From contig DATAWK010000041.1 in NCBI GenBank assembly GCA_036267255.1, positions 620,001 to 684,000 of the forward strand: 64,000 nucleotides of DNA, given 5' to 3'. The DNA is from DATAWK01 sp036267255. Its GTDB lineage: Bacteria; Acidobacteriota; Terriglobia; Terriglobales; Acidobacteriaceae. Positions 27,912 through 36,180 of this stretch are shown here, piece after piece. Below the pieces are notes generated by a model. The model saw only the letters and a program-made list of their open reading frames with translations. It searched no databases and was not told the DNA's origin. The position numbers were made by a program, and so were the translations under genes. How positions within the stretch are numbered: position 1 is the stretch's first letter; each line of letters opens with the position of its first letter.

Positions 27912-28514
27912 ATGGCGGCCTTTACTCCCAGCACGATTGCAGCTTTGGTGATAGCAGCCAGCTTTGCTGCCGGGCTAAACGTGTATGCGACGGTGATGAC
28001 GCTTGGCCTGCTGGCCCATACGCATTGGGTTGCGCTGCCGCAAGGGCTGGAGATGTTGGGTTCCTGGTGGGTGATCGGCGTGTGCGGCGTTCTATTCGCG
28101 ATGGAATTTGTCGCCGACAAAATCCCCGGCATCGACATGGTATGGAATGCCTTCCACACCTTCATTCGCGTTCCGGTTGCCGCGCTGCTCGCCTATCGAG
28201 CTACCGCACATCTTTCGCCCGGCATGCAGATACTGGCAACGCTTGCAGGTGCCGGCATTGCCCTGGCCGCACACAGCTCCAAGACCGCTGTACGTGCTGT
28301 CGTGACACCGAGCCCGGAGCCAATCTCCAACATTGCGTTGAGCACTACAGAGGATGGATTGGCCATTGGGCTGACATGGCTGGCAACACGACACCCGTGG
28401 ACGTCCGCAGGTATCGCGTTGTTATTTCTCGCACTGGCATTGCTGGCCACGCGGTGGTTGGTCCGAACGCTAAAAGACTCATGGCGCAAATTGACCGAGA
28501 CGATTGCTACCTAA
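27912..28514 (+). CDS. DUF4126 family membrane protein
   Basis: A 200-residue protein with about four to five hydrophobic segments. AASFAAGLNVYATVMTLGL at the start and EFVADKIPGIDMVWNAFHT in the middle are characteristic of DUF4126. The function of this family is not known. ATG 27912 follows without a good ribosome-binding site. It is divergent from the lone ADOP gene and converges on the methyltransferase gene (14-bp gap). Confidence 0.8.
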   Translation: MAAFTPSTIAALVIAASFAAGLNVYATVMTLGLLAHTHWVALPQGLEMLGSWWVIGVCGVLFAMEFVADKIPGIDMVWNAFHTFIRVPVAALLAYRATAHLSPGMQILATLAGAGIALAAHSSKTAVRAVVTPSPEPISNIALSTTEDGLAIGLTWLATRHPWTSAGIALLFLALALLATRWLVRTLKDSWRKLTETIAT

Positions 28515-28528
28515 GCAGCCAATCCGCG

Positions 28529-29857
28529 CTATTCCACGCGACAGATCAAACACTTTAAATATTGGGTCTCTGGGATGGTAAGGATGGCTGGATGGTCCAG
28601 CGCTGCGCCTCGTGTTTCCAGCAGGCGGACGCGTCGCTTCGCATCGCCCGCAGCGGCGGAGACGACAGCAGCAAAGTCTGCCAGCGGAACATGGTGCGAG
28701 CAGGAGCAGGTAACCAGCGTGCCGCCCGGTTGCAGCATTTTTAGTGCTCGCAGATTCATCTCCTTATAACCGCGAAGAGCGCCTTCCGTAGCACGCTTGG
28801 ATTTCGCAAAAGCCGGCGGATCCAGCACGATGGTATCGAAGCGCTCGCCTGTATCGCTCCAGTCGCGCAACAGGTCAAAGGCGTTGGCTTCCAGCCATTC
28901 GACACCGCCGCCCTGTTCGAGGAATTGATTTTGATTTTCCATAAGATTTTGCTCTGCGACTTCGAGAGCCGCGCGGGAGGCATCCACGCCGATCACTTGC
29001 GGGCACACGCGCGCCAGATGCAGCGCAAATCCTCCCTGGTATGTGCAGATATCCAATGCGCGCCCATGCGCGTAGCGAGCGGCTGCAGTGTAGTTTTCCC
29101 GTTGATCCAGAAATGCGCCGGTTTTCTGTCCGGCATCCGCATCGTAAAAGAAACGGAGTCCATTCAATTGAAAAAAAGTATGGAGCAGCGGTTGCTTCGG
29201 CGTACGCACATAGAGAGGCTCGCTGGGCGATGCCGCCAATTGTTCCAGCTCGCGGATGCGGGGATCCGGCCGCTCCACAATACAGGCCGGATCCAACTCC
29301 TCACGAACCGTCGCTACCACCATCGCACGGATATCGTCGGCGTGGGTCGCCTGCGTCAGCAATTGCAGAAGAACCAGTTCTCCATAGCGATCGAGAATGA
29401 TGCCGGGTAGCTCGTCTGCTTCGCTGAAAACCAGACGGCAGGCATCCGTCCCGGGTGCTGCGGCAAGCAATTGCTTTCGCATCTGGATGGCATGGTGCAG
29501 ACGATCACGCAGCAATTGCAGCAATGCATCGCGTCCATCGAGTGGATCTGTTGTAACCAGCCGCAAGGCAATCAGCGACGCAGAACTGTAGAACGCAGTT
29601 CCCAGCAGTGAGCCGCGGCTGTCCTGCACCGCGACAAGAGAACCAGGAGCCAGATCGGCAGCGTCCGGCGCTGGCGTGAGCGCTTCGATGTCGGATCGAT
29701 ACACCCAGACATGCCCGGCGCGAAGCCGGTCGGCGGCCCGTCGCGAAATGATGGCGGCTGGGCCATTTACTGATGCGATCCGCACGGTCGCAGGCGGTAG
29801 CGTGGAGTCCGGTTTCTGTTTCTGACTTCGTCGCTTTGTTGGGATGGTTTGTTTCAT
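28529..29857 (-). CDS. Class I rRNA methyltransferase, RlmI/COG1092 family
   Basis: A 442-residue protein combining an N-terminal PUA-like RNA-binding domain (about residues 25-115, HVWVYRSDIEAL...PGSLVAVQDSRG) with a Rossmann methyltransferase. The latter has QRENYTAA, ALDICTYQGGFALHLA (SAM site), VLDPPAFAKSK (substrate-binding DPP) and TCSCSHHV with the possible catalytic cysteines. RlmI methylates C1962 of 23S rRNA in E. coli, and this protein may do the same, but it is longer at the N-terminus (a basic, Lys/Gln-rich 25 residues). GTGAGG lies before ATG 29857. It is divergent from rel. Confidence 0.88.
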   Translation of the reverse strand: MKQTIPTKRRSQKQKPDSTLPPATVRIASVNGPAAIISRRAADRLRAGHVWVYRSDIEALTPAPDAADLAPGSLVAVQDSRGSLLGTAFYSSASLIALRLVTTDPLDGRDALLQLLRDRLHHAIQMRKQLLAAAPGTDACRLVFSEADELPGIILDRYGELVLLQLLTQATHADDIRAMVVATVREELDPACIVERPDPRIRELEQLAASPSEPLYVRTPKQPLLHTFFQLNGLRFFYDADAGQKTGAFLDQRENYTAAARYAHGRALDICTYQGGFALHLARVCPQVIGVDASRAALEVAEQNLMENQNQFLEQGGGVEWLEANAFDLLRDWSDTGERFDTIVLDPPAFAKSKRATEGALRGYKEMNLRALKMLQPGGTLVTCSCSHHVPLADFAAVVSAAAGDAKRRVRLLETRGAALDHPAILTIPETQYLKCLICRVE

Positions 29858-29938
29858 GCAACCTCACAGCAATCTTACGTGCATGCGGTTGTCATCGCAT
29901 CCAACGCCATCAGGTCCGGTACATTCATAGGCACAGCC

Positions 29939-29944
29939 TATAAT
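29939..29944 (+). promoter_or_regulatory. Candidate -10 element (TATAAT) right before rel
   Basis: A perfect TATAAT occupies 29939-29944, leaving only five bases before the ATG of rel at 29950. A transcript started about 7 nt downstream would begin at the start codon, so rel may be read from a leaderless mRNA. No Shine-Dalgarno sequence is present, which fits. No convincing -35 hexamer is seen 17-18 bp upstream, which lowers confidence. Confidence 0.45.
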
Positions 29945-29949
29945 CAATT

Positions 29950-32190
29950 ATGGCCACGGTGCGCCCTGCTCCCGCGTCGCCCGACGCGGAACAAAATCTG
30001 CTGGCAGAGAAGTTCCAGACTCTGCTCGCCACCGTGCGCGCCAATCGTCCAACAGACGACCTTTCTTTGATTGAGCAAGCCTATCAATTTTCCCTGAAGC
30101 AGCATCAGGGCCAACTACGCGCCTCTGGAGAGCCGTATGTGCTGCATCCGCTGGAAGTCGCACAGGTGCTGGCAGAGATTCGCATGGACGCGACCGCCAT
30201 CGCCGCGGGCTTATTGCATGACGCTGTCGAGGATACGCCGGTCACCTCGCAAGAGATTGCCACCATGTTTGGTGACCAGGTGGCGCACATCGTCAACGGT
30301 GTCACCAAGATCGACAAAATTCAATTTGCCAACCGTGAAGACCGCCAGGCGGAAAATGTCCGCAAGATGTTGCTGGCGATGGTTACGGATGTGCGCGTCG
30401 TACTCATCAAACTGGCAGACCGGCTGCACAACATGCGCACACTGGAACATTTACCTCCAGACCGCCAACAGGCCATCGCACGCGAGACGCTGGAAATTTA
30501 TGCTCCGCTCGCGCATCGTCTGGGCATGGGCAAGGTGCGTGGAGAACTTGAAGATCTCTCCTTCCGCTATGTCGATCCATTTGCATATGAACAGGTCCGC
30601 TCCGCAGTTGAGGAGCGTCGGCAGGAGGGTGAGCAGTTTCTGCGTGGAATTGAAGCTCTGCTGCAGGAGCGGCTGCGGGAACACAACATCAACGCCCGTG
30701 TGGAGTGGCGCATCAAGCGGTTGTACTCCATTTATCTCAAGTTGCAACATCAGCGCATTACTGTGGATCAGGTCTATGATCTATTGGCCGTGCGTGTCAT
30801 CACCGACAGCGTGCAGGATTGCTACGCTGTCTTCGGCCTGATTCATAGCATCTGGCGGCCTGTACCGGGCCGCATTAAAGACTTCATTGCCATGCCGCGG
30901 CCCAATCTCTATCAGTCGCTGCATACGACAGTGATGGCCGAAGGCGGCCACCAGTTTGAGGTCCAGATTCGTACCGACGAGATGCATCGCACGGCCGAGG
31001 AAGGCATCGCCGCGCATTGGAAATACAAGGCGGGTGGATCGCCGGTAAGCGCCAAAGATGAGCAGCGTCTGGCCTGGGTGCGCCAGATCGTCGAATGGCA
31101 GCGGGAAATGACCGATCCCAACGAGTTTCTCTCAACGCTCAAGATCGATCTGTATCCGGAAGAGGTGTACACTTTCACGCCCAAGGGCAAAGTGGTTGTT
31201 CTGCCCAAGGATGCCAGCCCCATCGACTTCGCCTATGCCATCCACACAGAAGTTGGCAATACTTGCATTGGCGCAAAGGTCAATGGTCGCATGGTGCAGT
31301 TGAAGTCGCGGCTGCGCAATGGCGACATTGTCGAGGTCACCACGCAGAATGGGCACACGCCCAGCCGTGACTGGTTGAATTTTGCAAAGAGTTCGCGCGC
31401 GCGCAATAAGATCAAGCACTGGCTGAATGAGCATCAACGCGAACGCGCCATTGAGATTGGCCGCAAGTTGCTGGAGCGGGAAGCGCGCAAATACAAGGTC
31501 TCTCTGACGCACATCGCGGAAGCCGAGTATGTGAAGATTGCCAACGAACATGGCCTTGGCAATGCGCTGGATCTGATGGCAGGGATCGGCTTCGGAAAAT
31601 ATTCAGCGCGTCAGGTACTGAATAAGTTGGCACCGGGGGCAACCGCTCCGGCTGCTACGTCCGAAACCACCGTTTCCTCCATGTCGGACGCTGTCAAACG
31701 CGTCTTCTTTGGTAAGGGATCCGATTCTTTAACAGTAGAAGGCCACGATGAACTGCTTGTCTATCGTGCGCGATGTTGTAACCCCATTCGTGGTGAGGAG
31801 ATTGTAGGCTACGTCACACGCGGCAAGGGTGTCGCGGTCCACGCGCGCAATTGTCCGAATGTTCAGAACCTGCTGTACGAGGCCGATCGCCGCATTGCGG
31901 TTGAGTGGGCGCGCATGCCGGACGAAGACGCCGATGGCCATCGTGGAACCTACGCCGTCAAGCTGACTGTCTTTTGCGACGACCGCGCCGGCATGCTGAA
32001 AGAGATGACTGCCGTCATCTCCGACGACGGTACGAATATCCGTGGTGTCGATACCAAGGCCGGCACAGGCGCGGAGGCGATTGTCGAATTTATCGTGGAT
32101 GCGTACGATGTGCGCCATCTGAACCGGCTGGTCAATGGATTGCGCCGCTTGCCCGGCGTGCGCGAGGTGCAGCGTCAGCAAAAATTGTAG
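29950..32190 (+). CDS. rel: Bifunctional (p)ppGpp synthetase/hydrolase (Rel/SpoT)
   Basis: A 746-residue long RelA/SpoT homologue that makes and degrades the stringent-response alarmone. The hydrolase domain keeps its HD motif (His90-Asp91 in LLHDAVEDT). The synthetase domain has RIKD (residues 308-311), the R-x-K-D form of bifunctional enzymes (RelA-only enzymes have E-x-D-D), then YQSLHTTV and the EVQIRT motif. A TGS domain (about 400-465, VYTFTPKGKVVVLPKDA) and a C-terminal ACT domain (about 665-740) complete the standard regulatory half. It appears active in both reactions. No ribosome-binding site is seen. The next gene starts 12 bp after the stop. Confidence 0.96.
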   Translation: MATVRPAPASPDAEQNLLAEKFQTLLATVRANRPTDDLSLIEQAYQFSLKQHQGQLRASGEPYVLHPLEVAQVLAEIRMDATAIAAGLLHDAVEDTPVTSQEIATMFGDQVAHIVNGVTKIDKIQFANREDRQAENVRKMLLAMVTDVRVVLIKLADRLHNMRTLEHLPPDRQQAIARETLEIYAPLAHRLGMGKVRGELEDLSFRYVDPFAYEQVRSAVEERRQEGEQFLRGIEALLQERLREHNINARVEWRIKRLYSIYLKLQHQRITVDQVYDLLAVRVITDSVQDCYAVFGLIHSIWRPVPGRIKDFIAMPRPNLYQSLHTTVMAEGGHQFEVQIRTDEMHRTAEEGIAAHWKYKAGGSPVSAKDEQRLAWVRQIVEWQREMTDPNEFLSTLKIDLYPEEVYTFTPKGKVVVLPKDASPIDFAYAIHTEVGNTCIGAKVNGRMVQLKSRLRNGDIVEVTTQNGHTPSRDWLNFAKSSRARNKIKHWLNEHQRERAIEIGRKLLEREARKYKVSLTHIAEAEYVKIANEHGLGNALDLMAGIGFGKYSARQVLNKLAPGATAPAATSETTVSSMSDAVKRVFFGKGSDSLTVEGHDELLVYRARCCNPIRGEEIVGYVTRGKGVAVHARNCPNVQNLLYEADRRIAVEWARMPDEDADGHRGTYAVKLTVFCDDRAGMLKEMTAVISDDGTNIRGVDTKAGTGAEAIVEFIVDAYDVRHLNRLVNGLRRLPGVREVQRQQKL

Positions 32191-32202
32191 TTAATATCCG
32201 AG

Positions 32203-32640
32203 ATGCATATGCGTGCCATTATCATCATTCTCGTTTTCGCTGCGTTGCCGTTGATTTATCTTGCGCTTTATGTTCCCCGCCGCCTCAAATTTCGATTGAC
32301 GCCGCAAACATTGGTTGTTCGGGGAGATGTACTTTATGGGCGAACCATCTTGCGAGAGGAACTCGACGCAGATCATGCGGAAATCATCTCGTCGATGGAG
32401 ACAGGCCCTTATCGACTTACACTTCGCTTGAATGGCGTTGGGTTGCCGAATTACCGCTCAGGGTGGTTTTCAACCGCCGATAAGGGAAAGGCTCTCGTAT
32501 TTGCTCGGCCAGAATGCAGCGCAGTCGCAATTCCAACCCAAAATAATTACACCTTGATCCTTTGCCCCCAGGACCCGCAGCAATTTCTTGCAACACTTCG
32601 CACGCCCGGTTCGCAGGGCGATTATCATCTGGCGCGTTGA
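32203..32640 (+). CDS. Small membrane-anchored protein with PH-like domain, unknown function
   Basis: A 145-residue protein with one N-terminal membrane helix (about residues 4-25) and a beta-rich remainder. The stretch LKFRLTPQTLVVRGD followed by LYGRTILREELD and a late QQFLATLR helix resembles the bacterial PH domain found in small membrane-associated proteins. The role is unknown. It starts 12 bp after rel and is probably co-transcribed with it. TAATAT lies five bases before the ATG, and no clear ribosome-binding site is seen. It converges with the secreted-protein gene at 32662. Confidence 0.65.
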   Translation: MHMRAIIIILVFAALPLIYLALYVPRRLKFRLTPQTLVVRGDVLYGRTILREELDADHAEIISSMETGPYRLTLRLNGVGLPNYRSGWFSTADKGKALVFARPECSAVAIPTQNNYTLILCPQDPQQFLATLRTPGSQGDYHLAR

Positions 32641-32661
32641 CATCACGGAAGTCTCAAGAAC

Positions 32662-33609
32662 TTAATTGATCTTCACATTGCTGCCAGCCTGACCTGCCAC
32701 GGTACCTTCTCCTGTCTGTGTGGTGACGTTCGTCAGATGGCAACTGCTGGTGGTTTGCTTGAATTGAAAGTACGGATGTAGAAAAAGCGCAGCGCGTGCA
32801 TCGCCCTTGCCTTCTGCCAGGTCCGGAATCCAGACGCCGTCGGATCGCCGCACCTGATGAATGTGAATCCAGAATCCCTTATGTATGTTGGCCAGCAGGC
32901 CACCGCCAATCTTTACGTCGTGATCCAGATGCGCATTCAGGTCGACCAACTCTCCAGTCGTCTCGTCGATCTGGATGATACCGGTCATATTGTGGACAAA
33001 GGTTTCCTGCACATTCTTCGGGTGGAAACTGGGATCGCCGCTCAGGTCATAGATCAGCGTGCTGCGGCCGTTGACGATCTGCCGATGTCCATTGGTATAG
33101 CGCAAAGCGTGCAATACAAGATCAAGTTGCTTTTCGTCATCGGCCTGTTCTTTTGCCAGGTGTTTCTCGTCGGAGTCCTTTTCAATCTCTTTCTTCACGC
33201 GGTCCGCCTCCTTGGTTTGCTGTCCCGCGTCTAGGATCTTTCCGTTTTTTGAGATCAGTTCATCAATCTCGCGGCCATTCACATAGAACATGTCGTAGTC
33301 CTTGATCTCCCCCTTTTTCACCCTGCCATTTTTATCTGTGGAGTCTTCCTCGCGCGCAATCCGGCAAATATAACGTTCCTGCTCTGCTTCGGTTTTTTTC
33401 AGATTGTCTAGCACGCGTTGCTTGACGACGGCTGCATCCGGCAGTGGTGCATGGTTGTTTGGGTCGTCGGCCTGTACGAAAGAGGCAGATTGTTCTGAGG
33501 CCTTTCGAGTAGAGGCCGCAGGGGCAGGCCGTTGCGTTTGCGCCAAGAGCGGCAATGACAAAACAAACGTAGCTGCAGTGGCTGTGTGTAGCGGCGAAAA
33601 TCGTGGCAT
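32662..33609 (-). CDS. Secreted protein of unknown function, LolA-like outline
   Basis: A 315-residue exported protein. ATG 33609 was chosen because it begins at a signal peptide (MPRFSPLHTATAATF...SLPLLAQ). The longer start at 33681 would bury it. After a Ser/Ala/Pro-rich linker comes a highly charged, Lys/Glu-rich helical region (about residues 65-160). A beta-rich C-terminal half follows with ALRYTNGHRQIVNGRS, IIQIDETTGELVDLNAHLD and ALFLHPYFQFKQ. The curved-sheet pattern recalls LolA/LppX-like proteins, but I cannot assign a family by eye. It is divergent from ridA. Confidence 0.65.
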   Translation of the reverse strand: MPRFSPLHTATAATFVLSLPLLAQTQRPAPAASTRKASEQSASFVQADDPNNHAPLPDAAVVKQRVLDNLKKTEAEQERYICRIAREEDSTDKNGRVKKGEIKDYDMFYVNGREIDELISKNGKILDAGQQTKEADRVKKEIEKDSDEKHLAKEQADDEKQLDLVLHALRYTNGHRQIVNGRSTLIYDLSGDPSFHPKNVQETFVHNMTGIIQIDETTGELVDLNAHLDHDVKIGGGLLANIHKGFWIHIHQVRRSDGVWIPDLAEGKGDARAALFLHPYFQFKQTTSSCHLTNVTTQTGEGTVAGQAGSNVKIN

Positions 33610-33767
33610 GGTGAAGATCTCAGCTCTTTCGTTCTTCCGGTCTTTATGATTGGACGTATAGGGATCAGGCTTGTTACGCAACAGACATGCGCGCTTTTGG
33701 ATACACTGCAGTCCATTGCCACTGTGTATTTAAGGATGCAGCTAGAATGGATTGGGATAGGAAAAAA

Positions 33768-34151
33768 ATGAAGATAGCAGTGCAAACCTCCGATGCTCCT
33801 GCCGCGCTAGGGCCATATACTCAGGCCATTCGCACCGGCGATTTGATCTTTACCTCCGGCCAGATCGCGCTGGATCCGGCTTCAGGCCAGATCGTTCCCG
33901 GAGGAATCCGCGAGCAGACCGTGCGCGTGTTGGAAAACTTGAAAGCTGTCCTGACAGCTGCCGATAGCGATCTGACACACGTTGTAAAAACGACTGTCTT
34001 TCTGAAAAACATGCAGGACTTCGCCGCGATGAACGAAATCTATGGTCGGTATTTTGCTTCCGAAGGCGTCGTGCCGCCCGCTCGCTCCACAGTGGAGGTA
34101 GCTCGTTTACCCAAAGAAGCGCTGGTGGAAATCGAAGTGATCGCGCGGTAA
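33768..34151 (+). CDS. ridA: RidA/YjgF-family enamine/imine deaminase
   Basis: A 127-residue protein of the usual RidA length. It begins with APAALGPYTQAIRTGDLIF and has SGQIALDP and a late VVPPARSTVEVARLP. The Arg in PPARS is the catalytic arginine that holds the carboxylate of 2-aminoacrylate or iminoacids. RidA hydrolyses these reactive by-products of PLP enzymes to keto acids and ammonia. The start ATG 33768 has GGATAGGA at good spacing, which rules out the longer upstream frame. It is followed by a cluster of hairpins before the cold-shock gene on the other strand. Confidence 0.93.
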   Translation: MKIAVQTSDAPAALGPYTQAIRTGDLIFTSGQIALDPASGQIVPGGIREQTVRVLENLKAVLTAADSDLTHVVKTTVFLKNMQDFAAMNEIYGRYFASEGVVPPARSTVEVARLPKEALVEIEVIAR

Positions 34152-34172
34152 ATCACTCTATGCGGTAGGCAC

Positions 34173-34195
34173 AAAAAACCGGAAGGTCGTTCCGG
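34173..34195 (-). terminator. Intrinsic terminator reading the minus strand, second after csp
   Basis: CCGGAA (34179-34184) and TTCCGG (34190-34195) form a perfect 6-bp stem with a 5-nt loop. The six A bases at 34173-34178 give a U6 tract on the minus-strand transcript. It would stop minus-strand transcription that escapes the csp terminator, protecting the convergent ridA gene. Confidence 0.7.
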
Positions 34196-34231
34196 GACGA
34201 ACATGCCAGTCTAATAGCGTGGGTTATAAAG

Positions 34232-34275
34232 GATCGCGATGACGATCTCTTTGTGGCGAATCTATGAGCCACAAA
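34232..34275. repeat. Two further hairpins between the terminators
   Basis: GATCG (34232-34236) pairs with CGATC (34243-34247), and TTTGTGGC (34250-34257) pairs perfectly with GCCACAAA (34268-34275). They lie between the two minus-strand terminators, so the roughly 100-nt segment 34196-34290 is unusually structured. No reading frame is seen. A small RNA or a csp 3' element is possible. Confidence 0.45.
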
Positions 34276-34284
34276 AGATTTTGC

Positions 34285-34320
34285 CAGAAAGAAAAACGGC
34301 GGAGGCCGAAGCCCCCGCCG
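34285..34320 (-). terminator. Intrinsic terminator of the cold-shock gene
   Basis: On the minus strand the transcript forms a GC-rich stem (34297-34320, CGGCGG with CCGCCG plus GGGC/GCCU) closed by a UUCG tetraloop, followed by UUUUU and a further U-rich stretch. It lies 27 bp after the csp stop codon. This is a classic rho-independent terminator. Confidence 0.88.
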
Positions 34321-34346
34321 CTCAAAATCTTGATTAGCGTTTGAAT

Positions 34347-34547
34347 TTAGACCGGTTGTACGTCGGCAGCCTGCCAGCCTTTGGGGCCTTTGACCACGTT
34401 GAACTGAACTGCCTGGCCTTCTTGCAAGCTCTTGAAACCATTTGAGTTGATTGCAGAGTAGTGCACGAAGACGTCTTCGCCATTTTGACGCGAGATAAAG
34501 CCGAAGCCCTTCGCGTCGTTGAACCACTTAACAGTACCTTGTTCCAT
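34347..34547 (-). CDS. csp: Cold-shock protein (CspA family)
   Basis: A 66-residue OB-fold protein that binds single-stranded RNA and DNA. Both RNA-binding motifs are intact: KGFGFI (RNP1, residues 13-18) and VFVHY (RNP2, residues 26-30), with GTVKWFN at the start. The length is that of a complete CspA. TTAGGAAAT precedes ATG 34547. The roughly 260 bp upstream hold no gene and could include the long leader typical of cold-shock mRNAs. A strong UUCG-loop terminator follows. Confidence 0.96.
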   Translation of the reverse strand: MEQGTVKWFNDAKGFGFISRQNGEDVFVHYSAINSNGFKSLQEGQAVQFNVVKGPKGWQAADVQPV

Positions 34548-34809
34548 TGTTGCTATTTCCTAATTGTTGAATTGCGCTGGAGTGAATCGGAGCCACTGCT
34601 GGCAGAAACTTGCGGTTTGGGCTAGACCTGCTCTCGCCCGGTTCGGTTCTAACGCTAGCTAGAGCATAGCAGACCTGTGGATAAATAGCCGATTATTTTT
34701 TAGTTTTCCGACTGCACATATGCGCAGCCATCCCAAACGGAAATCCAAGGATATCCCGCCTGTAACTCTTTATCTAATATAGACTTCAACGGAATCCACC
34801 GTTCAGCTT

Positions 34810-36180
34810 ATGCTGGATGTGTCTGCCATGTTAGAGAAAAGCTCACTCAATTCACTGCGGGAGGCGCTCGAAACCCTGGATGAAGGTTTCTGCGCTCTGC
34901 CAGCTTTTACGCCTGACGAGCCTCCATCGGCAGCCATGAAGGCTGTTTTGCAGGAGACTGCGATACGGCTGCAGGACAATTACCCGTACTTCCACCCGCT
35001 CTACGCCGGGCAGATGTTGAAGCCACCTCACCCCATCGCTCGCGCGGCATATGCGCTGGCCATGTGGATCAATCCCAATAACCACGCGCTCGATGGCGGC
35101 CGCGCCAGTTCCCGCATGGAGATAGAGGCGGTCGCAGCCCTGGCGGAGATGTTTGGCTGGAAGGAACATCTCGGCCATCTGACCACTTCCGGCACGTTAG
35201 CCAATCTGGAGGCTCTTTGGGTAGCGGGGCAATCTGTACCCGGCAAGACGATCGTCGCGTCCTCGCAAGCGCATTACACGCATCATCGCATCAGCGGAGT
35301 GCTGCAATTGCCCTTTGAGAGCATCGCCGTAGACACGCGTGGCCGCATGTCGATTCCAGCCCTGGAACAGCGATTGCAGGCGGGAGATATCGGCACCGTG
35401 GTAGCAACCGCTGGCACCACGGCGGCTGGCGCACTCGATCCACTGCCGGAGATTCTGCGCCTTCGCGAACGCTATGGGTTTCGCATCCACGTCGATGCCG
35501 CATATGGAGGATACTTCCGTCTGGCATCCAACCTTTCCCCTTATGGTCGCGCGGTCTTTGCAGCGATATCCCATGCCAATTCCATCGCGCTCGACCCTCA
35601 CAAGCATGGCCTGCAACCGTACGGCTGCGGCTGCGTGCTGTTCCGCGATCCTAACGTCGGCAAATTCTACAAGCACGATTCGCCCTACACCTACTTCACT
35701 TCGAGCGAACTGCATCTGGGCGAGATCAGCCTGGAATGTTCCCGCGCTGGAGCAGCAGCAGTCGCACTGTGGGCCACGCAGCGGCTGCTGCCTCTGACGC
35801 AGGGCGGCGAGTTCGCGCAGATGCTGGAATCCTGCCGTAATGCAGCGCTCAAGACATTTCAACGCCTGCAGGCATCGAAACATTTCGTGGTGACATTTGA
35901 ACCGGAATTGGACATTCTGATCTGGGCTTTGCGTGGCTCGATGGTTGCTGTGAGCGCGCAATGTGCGTCTGCGATTTTTGACGCTGCCGCGCGTCAGCAT
36001 CTTCATCTTGCGCTGGTGCAGATGCCGACGGCATGTTTTCCAGCGGGTACATGGCTGGACCAGGATCGCTCTCCCACGATAACTTGCCTGCGCTCCGTCA
36101 TGATGAAGCCGGAACATGACTCCTGGCATGACGCCATCTGGCAACGGTTGATGGCAGCGACGGAAGAAGTGATGGCATGA
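34810..36180 (+). CDS. PLP-dependent group II amino acid decarboxylase
   Basis: A 456-residue fold-type I pyridoxal-phosphate enzyme of the aromatic-amino-acid/glutamate decarboxylase family. HVDAAYGG supplies the PLP-binding Asp (229), AHYTHH the ring-stacking His (155), and LDPHKHG the Schiff-base lysine (265). TTSGTLANLEAL is also conserved. Related enzymes decarboxylate tyrosine, tryptophan, glutamate or aspartate, or act as lyases, and the substrate here is not clear. ATG 34810 gives the longest plausible protein and ATG 34828 is an alternative. The mutarotase-like gene overlaps its stop codon by 4 bp (ATGA), so the two are translated together. Confidence 0.88.
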   Translation: MLDVSAMLEKSSLNSLREALETLDEGFCALPAFTPDEPPSAAMKAVLQETAIRLQDNYPYFHPLYAGQMLKPPHPIARAAYALAMWINPNNHALDGGRASSRMEIEAVAALAEMFGWKEHLGHLTTSGTLANLEALWVAGQSVPGKTIVASSQAHYTHHRISGVLQLPFESIAVDTRGRMSIPALEQRLQAGDIGTVVATAGTTAAGALDPLPEILRLRERYGFRIHVDAAYGGYFRLASNLSPYGRAVFAAISHANSIALDPHKHGLQPYGCGCVLFRDPNVGKFYKHDSPYTYFTSSELHLGEISLECSRAGAAAVALWATQRLLPLTQGGEFAQMLESCRNAALKTFQRLQASKHFVVTFEPELDILIWALRGSMVAVSAQCASAIFDAAARQHLHLALVQMPTACFPAGTWLDQDRSPTITCLRSVMMKPEHDSWHDAIWQRLMAATEEVMA

